NCBI RefSeq assembly: GCF_004664715.2
Contig: NC_051083.1
Coordinates: 114,400,534 to 114,464,533, forward strand
Direction of reading: 5' to 3'
Source of the DNA: Peromyscus leucopus
Taxonomy: Eukaryota; Chordata; Mammalia; Rodentia; Cricetidae
Length of the DNA: 64,000 nucleotides
Notes under the pieces: model-generated
Database searches by the model: none
Told to the model about the DNA's origin: nothing
Seen by the model: the letters and a program-made list of their open reading frames with translations, nothing else
Part shown: in pieces, positions 1 through 11,327 of the stretch
Layout of the letters: every line of letters starts with the position of its first letter
Numbering within the stretch: the first letter of the stretch is position 1
Made by a program: the position numbers and the translations under genes

Positions 1-689
1 ATATTTTAGAACAATAACTACGTTTTAGCAACAAACTTAAGACCCTTTACAGTTTGGTGGGATACTTGCATACCGATTCATTTTACTGATCATCTAAGCC
101 ATTAGAAAAGTGGAGTCACAAATGAATTACACAAGAGATGAGGCTAAGCAAGCCCTATAAACCCCAGTAAAGATGTTATGGTGCTATGGGTTAGGTAGAC
201 CCAAAGGTGCTTAGACTCCAAAAAAACTGATTCTTCCGACATTCCTGCAACATCTTTCAGAATAGGTTTTTGTCATTTTTTTCTTTTTGTCACATTCTTT
301 TGTAATTTATAATAAAAGAAGAATCTCATTCAAGAGATTTGTGGCATCTGTGACCTTCCCCAGGAGAATGCTCAAATTTAAAGGGCAAAATTTAGTTATT
401 TCCACAACACTGATTGCCAGTCATCTCCTTCCGTTTGGCAGCCCTGCGGATGTTTGTAGGAGGTGAATGTAAACAGAGAATAGATTTCAGTCATGTTCAG
501 ATGGGTGCCTCCCAAACAGTATGTTTTCTTTTATGTCTAACTATTTAGGGCTTTGGAAACCCTCACCTTCTCATTAAAATAGTCTATTGTGGACTGCTCT
601 GTTATTGTTGCTAAATACTGTCCAATCTTCAGTAGTTCGACTCTGTAGCACTTAGCAACTGTAATAAGAGCATTCTGCATCTCACACCC

Positions 690-1055
690 CCCTGCCCCTT
701 TCCCCAGGCTACTAGCCTACTTTTGCAAATTCTATATACCTTTTCCCTGGCCTATTGCAGCAGGCTTTAAACTGACCTCCTCTCTTTTCTCTTCTTCCCT
801 CTAATCCACTTTTACAAAGAAAAGCCAGATTAATCTTTCAGAGACAATCCCTTTTCTTGTTCAAAATTGTCTTCCTTACTCCCTATTACCTATGGAGTAA
901 AAACCCAGTTGCTAAACCTTTCAATGTAGGCTAACAACTGATGTTTTCCAACCCTCTCTCATGCCTGCTTAATATACAAACAACCACTGACAGTCTCTTG
1001 AATGTTTGCCAATTTTTTCTAATTTTGTAATTTTGCTCTTATGTTTCTTTGTTCC
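690..1055 (+). mobile_element. ancient L2-like LINE fragment
   Basis: Diverged sequence resembling the L2 3' region, with recognisable blocks such as TTAAACTGACCTCC, AGCCAGATTAATCTTTC and CCTATTGC-like runs. No coding capacity. Confidence 0.45.
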
Positions 1056-1060
1056 ACTGT

Positions 1061-1404
1061 TGTCTTAATGACTTTTCTATTGCTATGACAACCAATGAAA
1101 CTTATAGAAGAGTTTATTGGGGCTTACAGTTTCAGAGGGTTAGAGGCCATGACCATCATGGTGTGGAGCATGGCAGCAGGCAGGCAGCAGTAATAGCTAA
1201 AAGCTTACGTTCTTATCTATAAGTAGGAGGTAGGGAGAGCTAACTAGGAGGTCATGAGCTTTTCAAACCTCAAAGCCTGCCTCCAATTACACATCTCCTC
1301 CAGTAAGGCTACACCCCCAATCCTCAAGTATTTCCTCCAATTGGGGACCAAGTATTCAAACATATGAGCCTATGGGGGCCAATTTCATTCAAGCTACCAC
1401 AACA
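1061..1404 (-). mobile_element. rodent LTR (MaLR-like)
   Basis: Read on the minus strand it starts TGTTGTGG, passes CCCCCATAGGCTCATATG, carries AATAAA near its end and finishes AAGACA, so it has TG...CA termini and a polyadenylation signal. This is a very common rodent LTR type. No clear target duplication is seen. The family name is not certain. Confidence 0.65.
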
Positions 1405-1427
1405 GTTCACTAGCAAATGCTTTCTCT

Positions 1428-1592
1428 TTGTCAAAGGCACTTGCTGCCAAGGAACTGGGTTTGGTCCTTGGAAACTCACATGATAGAAGGAGAGAACTGA
1501 CTCCTGTAAATTGTTATCTGACCTCGAAATGCAGGCCATGACACATACACGTGTCTATGCGTGTGCACACGCACACACACACAGACACACAA
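1428..1592 (+). mobile_element. B3-type SINE, 3' part
   Basis: The run AAGGAGAGAACTGACTCCTG with TTGTTATCTGACCTC and a CA-rich tail matches the body of B3 SINEs. The head is missing or degraded. Confidence 0.6.
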
Positions 1593-1634
1593 CACACCAC
1601 ACCACACCACACCACACCACACCACACCACACCA
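1592..1634 (+). repeat. (ACACC)n pentanucleotide microsatellite
   Basis: About eight copies of ACACC follow directly on the CA-rich SINE tail. A 103-codon open frame across it is a by-product of the repeat. Confidence 0.95.
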
Positions 1635-1981
1635 CTGATAAATGTAAAATACAATTTACCTTTACTTTTCTGGAATCCCCACTAGGATTCAGAAATATAT
1701 TCTCTCCTTCCCTCTTTCACTCCCTTTTCTATTATCTTTCCCTTCCGTATGGTAACTGTTACTATCAGCCATCATTATTACTAGTAGTGAGTGTGCCTTA
1801 TCAGATGGATGTAGAAGCATGAGCTCTAGACTGGTGTAATAGATGACATGTTAGAATACAGTACAAAGTGCTGTGGGTGCACTCAGGAAAGGGTACGTAA
1901 ACCATCTTGGACATATTGAACAGATAAATTAGAGAAAGATTTCCAGAGAGTTTACATCTGAGCTGTAGCATTAGGGTACGA

Positions 1982-2037
1982 GTGTGCGTGCGTGCGTGCA
2001 TGCGTGCGTGCATGCGTGCGTGCATGCGTGCGTGTGT
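1982..2037. repeat. 56-bp alternating purine-pyrimidine tract with 12-bp period
   Basis: Strict purine-pyrimidine alternation made of GTGC and ATGC tetramers. The central part repeats as GTGCGTGCATGC at least three times. CpG- and TpG-rich sequence of this type is favourable for Z-DNA. Confidence 0.95.
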
Positions 2038-2348
2038 TGGATTGGCATACATAGACAAAATAATTACAGTAGAGGGATAGACATAAAACATTGTGGCACA
2101 TTCTGGGACCTAAAATTTACTGTGTATTTGGGATATGTGTACAGGAAGAACTGGGATGTGACACTGAGAGGCAGAGCCTATCATTCACATCTTTAATGCC
2201 ACATGTAAAGTCTAGCTATTTTCAGATAGTTTAGAACTGCTGATGGCTTTAAGGAGGACAGTTGGGGAGGAGGTAACGTGCCTTTTCCATCTTTTAGGGC
2301 AGAGGGAGTCCCTTTTAATTTATACACTTCTGCTAATCACCCAAATAC

Positions 2349-2386
2349 TGTGCTCACAGATCTGTGCATTGTGCTCTGTGAGCACA
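2349..2386. other. perfect 12-bp inverted repeat near RRM-exon donor
   Basis: TGTGCTCACAGA (2349-2360) and TCTGTGAGCACA (2375-2386) are exact reverse complements separated by a 14-nt loop. In the Enox2 pre-mRNA the stem spans intron positions about +21 to +58 after exon C. A regulatory effect on exon C splicing is inference. Confidence 0.8.
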
Positions 2387-2406
2387 ATCAGCACATATCA
2401 ACTTAC

Positions 2407-2613
2407 CAGACAGATAGAGGGCTTTGTCTACCATATACTCCTCAGCAAAGCGAATGTGACAGAAGTTCTTTTTGCTCTTCCGGATAGCAATGATTTCTCC
2501 ACACTGCTCGAATACTTCCACAATGATCTGTTCTGTCCCATTTTCAGGCAGGCCACCCACAAATACTGTCTTACATCCTGGTGGTCTCTCTCGTGTTGCA
2601 GGTGGTGGGAGAT
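2407..2613 (-). CDS. Enox2: Enox2 exon C (RNA-recognition motif)
   Basis: This 207-bp exon gives 68 full codons from LPPPATRERPPG to VDKALYLS. It carries most of the ENOX RRM fold: the RNP2-like strand TVFVGGLP, helix 1 around TEQIIVEVFEQCG, and the RNP1-like strand KKNFCHIRFA, followed by helix 2 EEYMVDKALYLSG. The acceptor is AAATTTAG with exon start at 2613; the donor is TCTG|GTAAGT with GT at 2406-2405, close to consensus. Both introns are phase 1, so removal of this exon keeps frame but destroys the RRM. Skipping of an RRM-region exon ('exon 4 minus') is, as I recall, the reported origin of the tumour-associated ENOX2 form; I cannot confirm exon numbering here. LPENGTEQII supports ENOX2 over ENOX1. 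The RRM is completed by the next exon, beyond position 1. Confidence 0.95.
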
Positions 2614-2640
2614 CTAAATTTGAAGGCAAAAAAATCTGAA
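2614..2640 (-). other. Enox2: tandem splice acceptors before exon C
   Basis: On the minus strand, ATTTCAG ends at 2636, 22 nt upstream of the coding acceptor AAATTTAG (ends 2614). The upstream site has a good pyrimidine context and matches the acceptor consensus at least as well. Its use would add 22 nt, shift frame and, by hand translation, meet a TAA about 21 codons later. Confidence 0.6.
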
Positions 2641-4234
2641 ATAAAAATATTTCTTGGGACAGACTTCTTTGAAACCTGACTTTTTTCAGAGATAGTCTTA
2701 TTGTCCCCTCAAAAACTATAGCCTCTGTGCTTGTCTCTGCTCCACAGAAAATTTATTGCACGATCCTGAAAAACATTTTATCTGATGATTTTTGTCACTA
2801 TGGTTGCTATAGAATGAAGACCCTTTCTGTCTGTCCCATCTAGAGAGCTTTAGTTGTGTTCCTTACTTTTGCTGTGATAAGCCTGTAATGTCAAATTTTT
2901 GGCCATTTGTATTAAGGATAGTAAGGAGGGGAAATTTCACTTAGTTTAACTAATTGCATTCAGAAGCCTATACCCCTAAAGTCCCTGATAAGAGAGTCTG
3001 CTTAATTCAGATGTCAGTTACTATATTCTATTTATGTTTATTGAAAGAAGTGGTTCATGACAAATTTGACAATTACAAGGTAAATATTTACAAAAGCAGC
3101 TGTAAGTTAGAAGAGCATGGTTAAACAAATTAGAGCACAAAGAACCCTTTTTATATTTTTAGGGATTTAAAAATATAAATACAAATAAGCTGTTCCTCTA
3201 ATTTCTTGCTGGAGTAGTGAGGTCCAAAGCCAATCCTGCAGCATTTTAAAGGGGCATAAGACAGCAGAGACTCTAAGCTTGCTGGGAAAACCATTAACTA
3301 AAGTGAGATAAATCTTGCCACAGAGAGTCATTAAAAACATCCCTAATGAGATGATTCTCCCTCTGCTTAAAAAGTGCTTTCCACTCATTGTATACATAAA
3401 GCTTGTTGGATCTGTCAGCTCCTTATTACTCTTTATATGTGTCAAAGCATTTTTTTTTAAAGTGAAATCCTACAGTTCAAAACCCCCCAAAAAACAAAGC
3501 ATCTTGGCTATGTTTTTTGTTGTTGTTGTTGTTTTTTCTTCCTAGTGTTAGTTTGTGTCTGCAAGGATTTATTTTTTGTAATCCATTCTTCTGATTCAGC
3601 TCTGAACAATTCTCCCAGCTCAAGAGTTGGAAGCTCAACAATCAGGGATTACAGCTCCCTTGTGAAAATAAATGAGTCTCATTCACAGATGAGGATGGAG
3701 CTTCTACCTGAGTCTTGGCCAAGCTGGCAAACAGTTGGTTTGCGAGCTTCCTTGGTTAGCAGTTTCCCTACTAACCTCACTTTGCTACTGCTGCCTGTCT
3801 TACTGGGGTGGCTGAGAAGACCAAGGTTTTCATGATGACACTCCTTCCCTACTTAGTTAATAAAGAGGAAATTGGGAGAACTCACAAACTGCTAACTTTT
3901 GAAGTCTGTAATTTTAAGAACTCACTGTTTCATTTTTTCCTTTTGTGTTTCATATGAGAAGTTTACAGGTAAAGAGAACATGTTAGAGTGAGCAGCAGTC
4001 TGAACTATCTTACTTATGACTACTAAGTGATGCTGTCATTTAGCAATAATGTAAGAAAGGGGTTGAAAATTGCTTTAGACTTAGGGTTTTTAACAACTGG
4101 AAAATAGTGTTGCCATCATAATTCCAGTTATTCTTAACTCTGGTAGCATGAAAGAATCAACTTGGGAGTTAAGCACATAATGCCTGGTCCCATATCAATA
4201 AGCACAATTTAATTAGTTCAGGGTATAGCCTGTG

Positions 4235-4235
<1 letters not shown>
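2640..4235. other. unassigned intron sequence
   Basis: No exon, RNA gene or confidently named repeat seen. Short open frames on both strands lack splice context or recognisable protein similarity. Confidence 0.6.

Positions 4236-4274
<39 letters not shown>
4236..4274 (+). repeat. 39-base T run
   Basis: An uninterrupted T homopolymer. No SINE or LINE body is recognisable on either side, so it is either an orphan poly(A) tail of a minus-strand insertion or an expanded homopolymer. Confidence 0.95.
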
Positions 4275-4276
<2 letters not shown>

Positions 4277-4419
4277 CTTATCAGGCAGACTTAGTATATA
4301 GTTAGGGCTGAAAGTCACTGAGTATTCTGAACTTCTGATATTACACAGGAAAATTCTTGGCTGAATGAAGTGTCTCATTCAAAGACATCACATTAGATAA
4401 AGATATCATTAAACTTAGA

Positions 4420-4560
4420 ACAGCAAAACCTGCATTTAAATCTTACTCAGTATCTCTGTGACCATGGAGAAGTTAGTTACACACAACCTATGAAAACTTC
4501 CATTTTCAATTTTTTAAATAGCGATAGCATTCCCTATCTCAAACCTTTTTATGACTATTG
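4420..4560 (+). mobile_element. MIR relic
   Basis: Diverged MIR core: AGTATCTCTGTGACCATGGAGAAG-like order, then TTCCATTTTCA and AAATAGCGATAGCA, corresponding to the tRNA-derived 'splicing-like' MIR segment. Confidence 0.5.
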
Positions 4561-6782
4561 ATACTACATTGACAATATTAGATGTTGTACAAACACTAGC
4601 ACTTCTTAGCTTCCTAATAAATAGTAGTCATTACAATGTTAATATTTATTATAGAACCTAGGTCTCCTAATTCCCAATCTGGTGCTTTTTAATACTCTAC
4701 CATATGTCTGGAGTACAGTGTTAGTGAGGACCTGGACCTGTGAAATACAAACCCCCTTGATTTACCTGGATAAATCTGAGCTTGAGGAATTTATGGTCAT
4801 GAAGATGCCTGCAGCTTTGACCACAGAATACAACCAAGCCACTGTATACATAGGTAATGAATTTTCAAGACCATCTATTTAGCTAGAGTTATTTTCAAAC
4901 AAAAAGTTTTAGAATAATGCCCTATTTTAGAATAAAAAGGGCTTCTGGAACTTACTTTTAAAGGAGCTGCATGGTAAATAATGCTTTTATGAAGCAAAAA
5001 TCACTTTTGTTACATGACTTGAATTTAGTTTATGCCAACTAGCAGACTAAGGAATATGTTGTTATTCTTGAAGTTACCTAAAATACCCAGAATGAAAATG
5101 TCCATCCCCTGACTACATTTGTGGGAGTTAACATTTTGTGATGAAACCATACTTCAGATGTTGTAATTTTTTTGTGGTGACTTCTGTTAAGTAGTGGAGC
5201 ATAAAATCCACTAAGGATACTGATAAGAATGCCAGGGATGTATCTGTTTTCCTTAAGTAAATATAGAAGACCTCTTTGATAGCATTTGCTGAGATTTAAG
5301 TGCATGCCTGTAAGCAGGGAAAGGGCTGTACTGTCTTCATTAATTAACAGTTCAATGTCTTTGTTGTCTAGGCCTGATTTTCTAATCTTATTGAAATACC
5401 GTGATCAGTACACAGTAATAAGAATCCCACGGGAGGACAAATTTAAACTCTACCTATTCATTAGGTAATGTGCTAGGCCCTGTAGTACCTAAATCATCAC
5501 TCAGCATCGTGACAAAGAAAAGTTCATGTAAAGATGCAAGATATCTGGAAGAATAAAGAACTATCTTTGGTAATGGAAAAGGAGGAGCTTCTAGCAATTC
5601 TAATTACACCTAAGCATCCACTCTGGGGAGTGTATTAAGACTATCAGTATTAGGATCAGAATCCATTGCTGGTCTTTGAGAAGGGAGGCAGCGAGCAGCA
5701 CAAAGGACCAAAAACCATTTGCATAACATCCTGCTTTTCAGAGGAGCATCAGAGAATACTCAGTTGGTTTGTCAGAATGTATACAATGCAAAGTCTGTGA
5801 GTAGATTTCATTAGACAGTCCAAGAGTGTAGGCCTTACAGACAATCAGTACAGGTCAGACACATTTTTAATGTAATCTCAGCTAATTGGAAACAATCAGA
5901 AGGCTGGAAAATTGTTATTAATGCCCAATTTACTCATTTATTTTAATTCTCTTTATAGAGTCCAGCTTTCAGAGGCAAAATGGGTTCTGTCTCTTTTGAT
6001 ATGGCAAAGTGAAAAAAAATGCTCTTTCTCGTTCCTGGGTGTTTTCACATGTGTCTGCACACAAGCAGCAGATGACATTTCATCATTCATTCTTCATTCA
6101 CTGTTCCTTCCAATAGACTCAAAATCTACCCTGTCCATACAGAAGGTGTTACAGTGGAAGGGAGAAACCGTGATGAAACTGACATGCTGAGAGATGCTAT
6201 TGCTCTGTTCTCTCAGTGGAGAAAACCACCAACTGAGAAGCAGGAAATCTTTGATAGCTATCCTGTGGAAAAAGCATGGGTGCTGTAGGCAGCTATCTTT
6301 TTGCTATACTCCAAATCCTGGGAATAGGAGTCCAGTGCTTGGTCTTCTCCCCTTTAATAAATTCTATTGAAGTTTTACATTAGGTCTTATGTTGCCTACT
6401 CTTGATCAGAGAGGTTCAGTTACTTACTAACATGTCATGGCTAAAAAGAGGTGGAAAACTGAGCTATGAAACAAGGCCTGTGTTATTTCAGAGACAAAGT
6501 ACTTAACTGTTAAGGTATTCTGCCTGCTCCAGCAAATGTAAAAAGCTCCATGTATTACAAGGCAACCTTCTTTTGATTTTCTAGTATGTTTTGAGGAGTT
6601 TTACCTAGAGAAATACTTAGAATGGTAGTTTTTTAAAATGTAGTAACTATAGTTTTACAGCTGAGTGAAGCTAGAGGTATCTAAGCTAATATAAACCAAT
6701 AACCTTATTTTACAGGTAAAGAAACTGAGACACCAGGTAGTATGCTTTAGAGGGTAATGCTCCTCTTTTAATATCTGCCTTT

Positions 6783-6983
6783 TTTTTGGATACAGGGCGT
6801 CTCACTGAACGTGAAGCCCCTTAATTAACTACACTGGTTGGCTAGCAAACCTCTGGGATCTGCCTGCCTCTGTTCCCCAGTGCTGGAGAGATGCACAAGC
6901 TTTTATGTGGTGCTGGTGATCTAAACTAACGTCCTCTGGCTTGCATGGCAAACACGTTACCCATAGAATCTAGCCCCCTCTTT
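6783..6983 (-). mobile_element. composite rodent SINE (B4-like)
   Basis: B1-like block GGGATCTGCCTGCCTCTG followed by GGTGCTGGTGATCTAAACT and TTGCATGGCAAACACGTTACCC. This is the order found in composite B1/tRNA-type SINEs read antisense. Strongly diverged. Confidence 0.5.
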
Positions 6984-7409
6984 CTTTTTTACTTTTTGAA
7001 ATGTTGGGGTTCCTCATCATGTTGCATTTTAATATTTATTTTTGATTTCTGTCTTTGGTTGGTCTGAGTCATTCTTATTCCTTCAAAGCAGTTAAGCTTT
7101 CAAGAAGGATAAATGGGTCAATAGTACTAAATACAGCAGAAAGATAAAGTAAGGAATAAAAATCCAGTGCTTCCATTGGATTTAGTATCTAGATATAAAT
7201 GTATTAAAAGGATTTACTACAGATTTAATTTCAGTACCTCCCATGTTAAAGTACTCCGGAAGAGAGTACACTTGGAGCTGGCCTGGAGGTAAGGGTATGA
7301 GGTCAGGGCGTTCTTGAACCTGACTAAAGGGTAGGTATGTGGCAAGTAGAAAAGATGGACTGAACACAGTAATAAAGCAGGGAGGGGTTTCTGAGTTCAG
7401 GAGTTACAC

Positions 7410-8110
7410 CACTGGTTCTCAACCTGTGGGTCACGACCCCATTGGGTGTCAAACCACCCTTCCACAAGGGTTAACTAAGAGCATAAGAAAACAAATATTT
7501 ACATTATGATTCATAACAGTAGAATATGGTGATATTTTATTTGTGCTGAAATGTGATTTTATTTGTATGTTAATAAAGTTGCCTGGAGGTCAGAGCTAAT
7601 AGCAAGCCATAGCAGAAGTCTGGCAGTGGTAGCACACGCCCTTAATCCTGATCACATGACAGGCAGATCTCTGTGTGTTCAAGGACACCATCAGCATGGA
7701 GATACACGCCTTTAATCTCAATACCAACCATAGAGACCTGGAGGTCTGTAGAGACAGGCAGTGATGAGGAAGTCATGTGGTTGGGTTTATAACCAATGAG
7801 AAGGCAGAACAGAAAGTCAATAAAAAGACAGACACACAGGAAGTAGGTCTCTTTTTCTCAGGGGAAGGACGGCAGCAGCAGTGGGTGGTAAGAAGGCGGC
7901 TTTAGTCTCAGCTCTTAGCTACTGCTCTGACCTCTTGGGCTTTTAACTCTGCATTTGGCTCTGTGTTTCTTATTTAACAAGATTGTTACATCTACATTAG
8001 CAAAATTACAGTTATGAAGTAGCAACAAAAATAATTTTATAGTTGAGGGTCACCACAATATGAGGAACTGTATTAAAGGGTCACAGCATTAGGAAGATTA
8101 ATAACCTCTG
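7410..8110. mobile_element. URR1-like hAT transposon, interrupted
   Basis: The left end CACTGGTTCTCAACCTGTGG and the right end (TATTAAAGGGTCACAGCATTAGG...CTCTG) are the degenerate terminal inverted repeats of the rodent URR1 (hAT-Charlie) family. Body matches are 7410-7522 and 8001-8110; the middle is a separate insertion. Non-autonomous, no ORF. Confidence 0.8.
7523..8000 (+). mobile_element. LTR-like insertion inside URR1
   Basis: This roughly 475-bp block splits URR1 between CATAACAGTAG and CAAAATTAC. It has TTAATAAAG near its start, B1-like pieces (CACACGCCCTTAATCC, CACGCCTTTAATC) inside it, and TTACATCTACA near its end. CAGTAG (7517-7522) and CATTAG (7995-8000) may be a 6-bp target duplication with one mismatch. 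I take it as a muroid solo LTR with embedded SINE-derived sequence; class uncertain. Confidence 0.6.
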
Positions 8111-8980
8111 AGTTAGACTATGAATTCAGAGCCCTAGGATAATGTTACATTTCTATTTATGTGGCAAGCTCTTAGCAGGATAGTCTGGTGGGACAGGGGA
8201 AGGAAATAATATTTTTTATTTTCTAAAAATAAAAAGCAACAAGAGTTAGAAGCATTCTGAATGGTGACTAAAGACACTGAGATTATCTCTGAATAATAGG
8301 ATATTAGTGCTGAGACAGACTTTGGAGTCAGAGGCTGCTGAATATAAGAGAATATACTAGATACGGGCAGGAGTAAGTAGTGGGACTTTTAATCAAGGCC
8401 TTACAATAAATTAGGTTTGGTTGGCCCTAGAGATAATAAGGGGTTCAAGCCATATCAACTGCCTGCTTTCCTGTCTAACTTTTATAAAAACAAGTTCCCA
8501 CTGTTAATAACAAATGGCACAATTGTCACACTTTCAGCAAAGATTTAAGAGAGAGATGCCTTAGCTAGGTGTTTTTTGTACACAATTAATCTGAGTACCT
8601 CTCTTTAAACAAAATCCACTTCTAAAATGCAAATAAAACACCAGTCTGATTTAAGCTTCATGAGAGTGTTATTTTTGAATTCAATTTGAAAGCAGATTCA
8701 TTCCCAGAAGCCACTCATTTACTGGCATTAATTGCCCTGTCAGCCTTCCTTAGTACGAAGATGAAGAAGTAAATGACTGGGCTGTTGGGTAAAGGCTGCC
8801 TTCTTACTCTGTGGCCCTTCCAAATCAGAACCGAGGAACCATGGGTGCAGGAAGAGAAAGGTAAAAATGTGTTTGAGAAATGTACTTATTTTTTTTAACT
8901 ACAGAATATGAAGTTACAACCTCTTTAAGACATGTTTTGACATGCATTCAGAGACTGTTTAATAATGCAGACTATGTGTC

Positions 8981-9035
8981 AAAACAAAACAAAACAAAAC
9001 AAAACAAAACAAAACAAAACAAAACAAAACAAAAC
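8981..9035 (+). repeat. (AAAAC)11 microsatellite
   Basis: Eleven perfect AAAAC units. The open frame over it is repeat-derived. Confidence 0.97.
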
Positions 9036-10383
9036 AGGATACTTGTGCTATTCTCTGGAGACTTAGAAACTGGACCATTAAGCTGAACATCTATTGCATC
9101 CACCCTGGACAATACAGGTTATGAGCTTAGACTTTACTAAAATAATGAAAGTCTAGCACAGGCTGTTCACATAATACATGAATGATTAAATCAGCGGGAT
9201 TCTGCCTTTTCAGTTTTAATATCGGCAATGCCTACATTCGGGGGTTGTTTTTACATGATAAAGGAATTATTGAGGATGTTCATCTTTCTCTAATCTGAAC
9301 ACAAAATGCTGGAAGAAAGGGCAGAAAAGGGACATAGTATGTGTTGGGACAGTGGATTAATGGTATTGTTTTTCCAGCTACGCATAAAACCAAAATCCAG
9401 GAATGGCTATGTGAGTTGTCAACAGAGTGCTATAAAAGACTATTTTCTTCTTTATTCCCTAATTCTCTTCAGAACAAAATACTCTCCTAAATACAGTCTT
9501 CTTAGATGCTGGCTTCATAGGTTTCTAAGTGGTCTGAAAAGATGTACCCTGTTAACAACTCAGTTAAAGCCCAGAAGGCACTAAGATCATTTTTCACTTG
9601 CAAAAGTGGCCAAGAGGACCTGCCAAGCCAACTCTGACTGATTCTAGAACCCTCTGAGTTATGAGCAAGTCACACTAAATAGAATCTGGGTCCCTGGCAG
9701 CATCTGATTCATGATGAACTGATTCCTATTTATGGTAGAGGATAAAATATTTGTCTGAAGACACATGTTAAAGGCTCATATTTATCTTGATGAGGCAAGT
9801 TCATTTGGTCTATGGTCTAAATAGCCAGATGGATTTTTAAACCAACATTTCTAATCTGAGCACCACAGCAGGAGCTTCCTTGACATGCCATGCAGTACCA
9901 CTAGGACTCTAGGAAAAACATAAATAAGGCTTGGGTCACATGGAGGAATAGTTTCTAATTATTTAAAATATGGATCTGGAAAAAATTAGATTAGTGCTGT
10001 TAAATTTTAGCTGAAACAGCCATCTGAATATTATAGACATGTTAAAGTAAGTCTACAGAAAAGCCTATTCTTTACCAGCAAGCTGGATCCTCTAAACATT
10101 TTTATATGGGTTGCATGACTACATGGCTACAAGTAGTCTGACTTAGTCTCAACACTCCTCTTTGCCCTTCCAAGGAACTGAATTTCACCTCGCTGTATAT
10201 TGGAGTATATAAGGTGATCAGCAGTCAGTGGAATGACTGTGATGGTGGTGTGACTAGCTCATAGCAATGGAGGCTGCCTAGCACTAGATGCATATTCTCA
10301 CAGGCAAAGGCTTCAAGTGGGCTCAGACCATACTCAGTTTCTGCCATCACTAGTATGTGGATCAATTATAAAAAGAAAAAGCT
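9036..10383. other. unassigned intron sequence
   Basis: No recognisable exon or repeat. Short open frames have no support. It ends at the ERV target duplication. Confidence 0.55.
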
Positions 10384-10389
10384 ATAAAT

Positions 10390-10455
10390 TGACAGAGATT
10401 TGTCCTGACTGTGGGCAAGGCAGAAAAACTCTAGCTACAAATGGCGCCCAACGGG
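10390..10455 (+). mobile_element. 5' LTR remnant and primer-binding site
   Basis: The 50 bases TGACAGAGATTTG...CTCTAGCTACA align without gaps to the last 50 bases of the 3' LTR (11675-11724), with three mismatches by eye. The Lys-type primer-binding site follows after two bases, as in intact ERVs. Confidence 0.88.
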
Positions 10456-11327
10456 TTGGCAAGAGTTTCCACCTAAAACCTGAGAAAAAAGATTGTAAAA
10501 TGGAGCTAAAAACAGTTCCTAGTTGTCTCTTTCAAGTTAGCGGCAGCTTGTGTTTTGAGCTACTATGGTGGGTTCCTGGCGTGCGTGCTCGACCTACAGT
10601 ATGGCAGGAATGAGGCCTCTACAAGTGGTACATTAAGCTGGGCTTCTGCAAGTAGCTACATGCTGCTTTGATAGAAGCATAGACCCACTATTTCTGAGAG
10701 TTGATGGCTTCCAGAGCTGACAAAAAAGGTACCACCGCCATATTGGGAAGCTGAAGTGGGCGGAGCCAGCAGCCACAGCACCATTTCAGTCTTAGAATGG
10801 TGCAGTTTAAAGCAATAGACTCAAGGTAATATAAAAAATAAGCCATGTAAAGATGGCTACCACATAGAGAATCTAGGTTATGTTCTCTTTGATATTTGTA
10901 ACTGAATCAAAAATTTGATTGTAAAAGCTAAAGATACCTTGACTTCAAAATTTGGATCTAAGGATATGTTGCTTTGGAAAAGAGGCTCTGATTTTATTCC
11001 CACAGAAAGGCAGAGGCTATGGATTTGTTCCAGATTAAGATACATCAGGTTTGACAAGCCAAGACCCCCTGAAGGTCTCCGATGACACCAAGGCCCAGAT
11101 GCTCCAACATCTAGAACGGTTTCAAGGCAACTGGCTCAGACGATACACCCTCATGGACTACTCCATAATCCTAAAATTTTCCTTGTGTCCCCATAATATA
11201 TAGCACCCCCCTCCAGCAGGAAGTAGTAACAGAAGCTATACCCAAATTCCCAAATATACCAAGCTGGCTTTGGAGATGTGTAAAAGTTAAAATCTTTTTT
11301 TTTTTTTTTAAAGAAAAGGGGAAGTGC

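Larger units (their letters stand above)
1..2406 (-). other. Enox2: Enox2 intron after exon C (partial)
   Basis: The intron starts with GTAAGT at 2406 and runs off the window. It contains an L2 fragment, an LTR, a B3 SINE, two simple-repeat tracts and an inverted repeat near the donor. I found no match to the expected next ENOX2 exon in 1-2400. The first 690 bases show no repeat or exon that I recognise. Confidence 0.85.

Noticed and set aside
1511..1822. 103-codon plus-strand frame rich in His and Thr
   Set aside because: It is a translation of the SINE tail and ACACC microsatellite.
1801..2196. Frames on both strands with Ala-Arg-Met-His or Cys-Val-His repeats
   Set aside because: They are translations of the alternating GTGC/ATGC tract.
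10317..10613. 98-codon plus-strand frame over the ERV start
   Set aside because: It runs across the target duplication, the LTR remnant and the primer-binding site, and has no gag-like motif.
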